A DNA stretch of 8,526 bases, from the NCBI GenBank assembly GCA_943331855.1, contig CALQNE010000148.1, positions 1 through 8,526 of the forward strand, given 5' to 3'. Every line of letters starts with the position of its first letter. Position 1 is the stretch's first letter. This document shows, piece by piece, positions 6,950-8,526 of this stretch. The position numbers were made by a program, and so were the translations under genes. The notes below the pieces were generated by a model that saw only the letters and a list, made by a program, of their open reading frames with translations, had not been told where the DNA came from and searched no databases. The stretch comes from Bordetella parapertussis. GTDB taxonomy: Bacteria > Pseudomonadota > Gammaproteobacteria > Burkholderiales > Burkholderiaceae_B.

Positions 6950-8108
6950 CGTCCAGGCAAGCATGATTTAATAGATGTCATATCAGACCACATCTAAGCA
7001 GAGTTTACCTATGCAGAATCAAATTCGCGATCCCAATACTGCATCGACCCAGACAAAGCCCTTGTACGTGGGCTGCGCCACCGGCTTTTCGGGCGACCGT
7101 ACCGATGGTGCGGGCCCCGTGGTTGACACCTTGATTGCCTTGGGCGGCGGCGTCTTAAACTTCGAAACGCTGGCCGAACGCACCCTCGCGCTCGCCCAGA
7201 TTGAAAAACGTAAAAATCCCGCGATGGGCTATGAGCCTTTGCTTGACGATCTCATCGGGCCCGTACTTAAGCGTTGCCTGGATCACAAGATTCAAATTGT
7301 CAGCAACTTTGGCGCAGCCAATCCGCAGGCCTGTGCCCAGCGAATCTTTGCCCTGGCGCGTGCGCAGGGCTTACACACCCCACGCATCGCTGTGGTGCAT
7401 GGGGATGATCTGACCCAACCTGAGCAATTGAAGTTTTTACTCAAACGACTGGGTAGCGATATTGACCCCGCGCGCGTAGTCAGCGCAAATGCCTACTTAG
7501 GTGCCGGCGAAATCGCACAGGCGCTGAACGAAGGCGCAGATATCGTGGTCACAGGGCGTGTCTCCGATCCCTCGCTTACCTTGGGCCCTGCCATTGCGCA
7601 CTTTGGCTGGTCGATGCAAGACTGGCATCTGATGGGGTGTGGCACGATGGCGGGTCACATGCTTGAATGCGGCACGCAGGTCACGGGCGGTTATTACAGC
7701 GTACCCGGGCAAAAATCGGTACCCGGCATGGACTGCATTGGTTTTCCGATTGCAGAGATTCGTGCCGATGGCACGTTTTCAGTCTTCAAAGCCGCCAACA
7801 CCGGTGGTCGCGTGGATGATCGCACAGGTCGCGAACAAATTTTGTATGAAGTTCATGATCCGGCGCGCTATTTGACACCGGATGTTGTGGCTGACATTAC
7901 ACAAGCCACCGTCACGCGCGAAGGCACAGACCGGATCTTGATACAAGGCATCACCGGACACCAACGACCCGACGAACTCAAAGTGAACGTCTGCTATGAC
8001 AATGGTTATCTCGCTGAAGCAGAGATCTCGTATGCCGGCTTTCAAGCCAAAGAACGCGCAACACTTGCGGGCGAAACTATTCGCAAACGTATTGGGCATT
8101 TACTGCCC

Positions 8109-8111
8109 TAG
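8109..8111 (+). other. In-frame TAG codon inside the AtuA-family gene
   Basis: The TAG is codon 379 counted from 6975, between HLLP and RVDLIG. Downstream codons are free of further stops for 97 codons and encode conserved family sequence. In-frame restarts are possible at TTG 8133 (its GGAG is only 2 bases away, too close) and ATG 8166 (weak GGTGA upstream). No other complete gene in this window ends in TAG; the ends seen are TAA and TGA. Confidence 0.85.
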
Positions 8112-8388
8112 CGCGTTGATCTAATCGGAGCCTTGAGTATTTTTGGTGATGATGCCGGTGAACTCATGGCACAAGGCTACGCGGGCGCCTCGCGCGATGT
8201 TCGCTTACGCGTTGCCGGCGTTCATTTACAAAAAGAGATCGCTGAAAAAATTCTGCGCGAAGTCACTGCGTTGTATTGTTGCGGGCCGGCAGGTGGTGGT
8301 GGCGTGCGAACATCGTTACGCCCTCGCCTAGACACCTTATCGTGCACGATCCCTCGTGAATCCGTCCCCTCGGGCTTTAGTTTTGTGC

Positions 8389-8393
8389 AGGAG
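8389..8393 (+). promoter_or_regulatory. Ribosome binding site of the AtuA-like small-domain gene
   Basis: AGGAG lies 8 bases before the ATG at 8402, inside the last codons of the AtuA-family gene. It supports the start and independent or coupled translation of the small partner gene. Confidence 0.65.
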
Positions 8394-8401
8394 CAGCGCG
8401 C

Positions 8402-8526
8402 ATGAGTTCAAACAAACCCTCAAGTACAGTTCAGCTGCCTCTTTACCAACTCGCGCACGGGCGTGCTGGCGACAAAGGTAACACCTCAAATATCAGCGTC
8501 ATTGCCTGGAGTTCTGAATGCTTTGC
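8402..8526 (+). CDS. AtuA-related small domain protein, 3' end cut by window edge
   Basis: Forty-one codons are visible. After a short leader (MSSNKPSSTV) comes LAHGRAGDKGNTSNISVIAW. The HGR(S/A)GDKG core is the hallmark of the small domain found either at the C-terminus of long AtuA proteins or as a separate gene of about 100 residues directly after a DUF1446 gene. Here it is separate: the ATG overlaps the preceding stop as ATGA. AGGAG 8 bases upstream supports the start. The two proteins presumably act together, which is inference from their frequent fusion. The visible part is intact, so any defect in the operon is confined to the TAG in the upstream gene. The reaction is unknown to me. 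Confidence 0.8.
   Translation, partial: MSSNKPSSTVQLPLYQLAHGRAGDKGNTSNISVIAWSSECF

Larger units (their letters stand above)
6975..8405 (+). pseudogene. AtuA-family (DUF1446) gene interrupted by an in-frame TAG
   Basis: Members occur in the acyclic terpene utilisation cluster of Pseudomonas and next to many acyl-CoA degradation genes; the biochemical role is not settled. Frame one from 6975 gives 378 residues, a TAG at 8109-8111, then 97 more codons in the same frame to a TGA at 8403-8405. Without the stop it would be 476 codons, close to the usual length of the family's main domain (about 450). Family motifs on the 5' part are GFSGDR (37-42), VTGRVSDPSLTLGP (192-205) and HMLECGTQVTGGYY (228-241). 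The 3' part carries RVDLIG, SIFGDDAG, the very characteristic CCGPAGGGGVRTSLRPRL and a typical PRESVPSG end. Because the frame is unbroken, a base substitution rather than an indel explains the stop. The start may instead be Met13 at 7011, since residues 1-28 are not conserved-looking. It could be a real nonsense mutation, a sequencing error, or readthrough. Confidence 0.75.

Noticed and set aside
6908..6964. Upstream ATG at 6964 as the corA start
   Set aside because: No ribosome binding site, residues unlike the family, and a strong GAGAGG site fits the ATG at 6907 instead.
8133..8405. Independent small gene starting at TTG 8133
   Set aside because: It is in the same frame as the AtuA-family gene and encodes that family's C-terminal motifs. 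Its GGAG is only 2 bases from the TTG, so it is better read as the distal part of the interrupted gene.

Overview
The window looks like chromosomal DNA from a proteobacterium. A betaproteobacterium of the Burkholderiales is my best guess, because AtuA-family (DUF1446) genes and lipoprotein-fed dipeptide-type ABC transporters are common there and base composition is roughly half G+C. That assignment is inference from gene content, not a database result. I see no rRNA, tRNA, CRISPR array, insertion sequence or phage gene.

Layout. Almost everything from the left edge to about 6907 is on the minus strand, so the left edge is the downstream end of the array. In transcription order (right to left) it holds a CorA-type Mg2+/Co2+ channel gene (6907-5876), a 39-base AT-rich gap, a secreted staphylococcal-nuclease-like protein (5836-5270), a large substrate-binding lipoprotein (5276-3024), a DppB-type permease (3027-2050), and a long open frame from 2044 that runs off the left edge. 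That last frame encodes a DppC-type permease and a DppD/OppD-type ATPase in one continuous polypeptide. The four genes from the nuclease onward are packed tightly (7-base overlap, 4-base overlap, 5-base gap) and very likely form one operon. Together the binding protein, the two permeases and the fused ATPase make most of an oligopeptide/dipeptide-class importer. The substrate cannot be read from the sequence. The rest of the ATPase, and any second ATPase, lies beyond the left edge.

The right end is on the plus strand. It starts divergently from corA across a 67-base intergenic region with a small imperfect hairpin. An AtuA-family (DUF1446) gene (6975-8405) is interrupted by one in-frame TAG codon at 8109-8111, and family-like sequence resumes in the same frame directly after it. 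A gene for the small AtuA-like partner domain follows with an ATGA overlap and a good ribosome binding site, and is cut by the right edge. AtuA proteins are associated with acyclic terpene/isoprenoid acid catabolism in Pseudomonas and with many acyl-CoA gene clusters. Whether this copy is functional depends on the TAG.

The main points of interest are the permease-ATPase fusion with its expanded N-terminal membrane region and Gly-rich repeat linker, the binding protein that carries both an N-terminal lipobox and a C-terminal membrane helix, and the in-frame amber codon in the AtuA-family gene.
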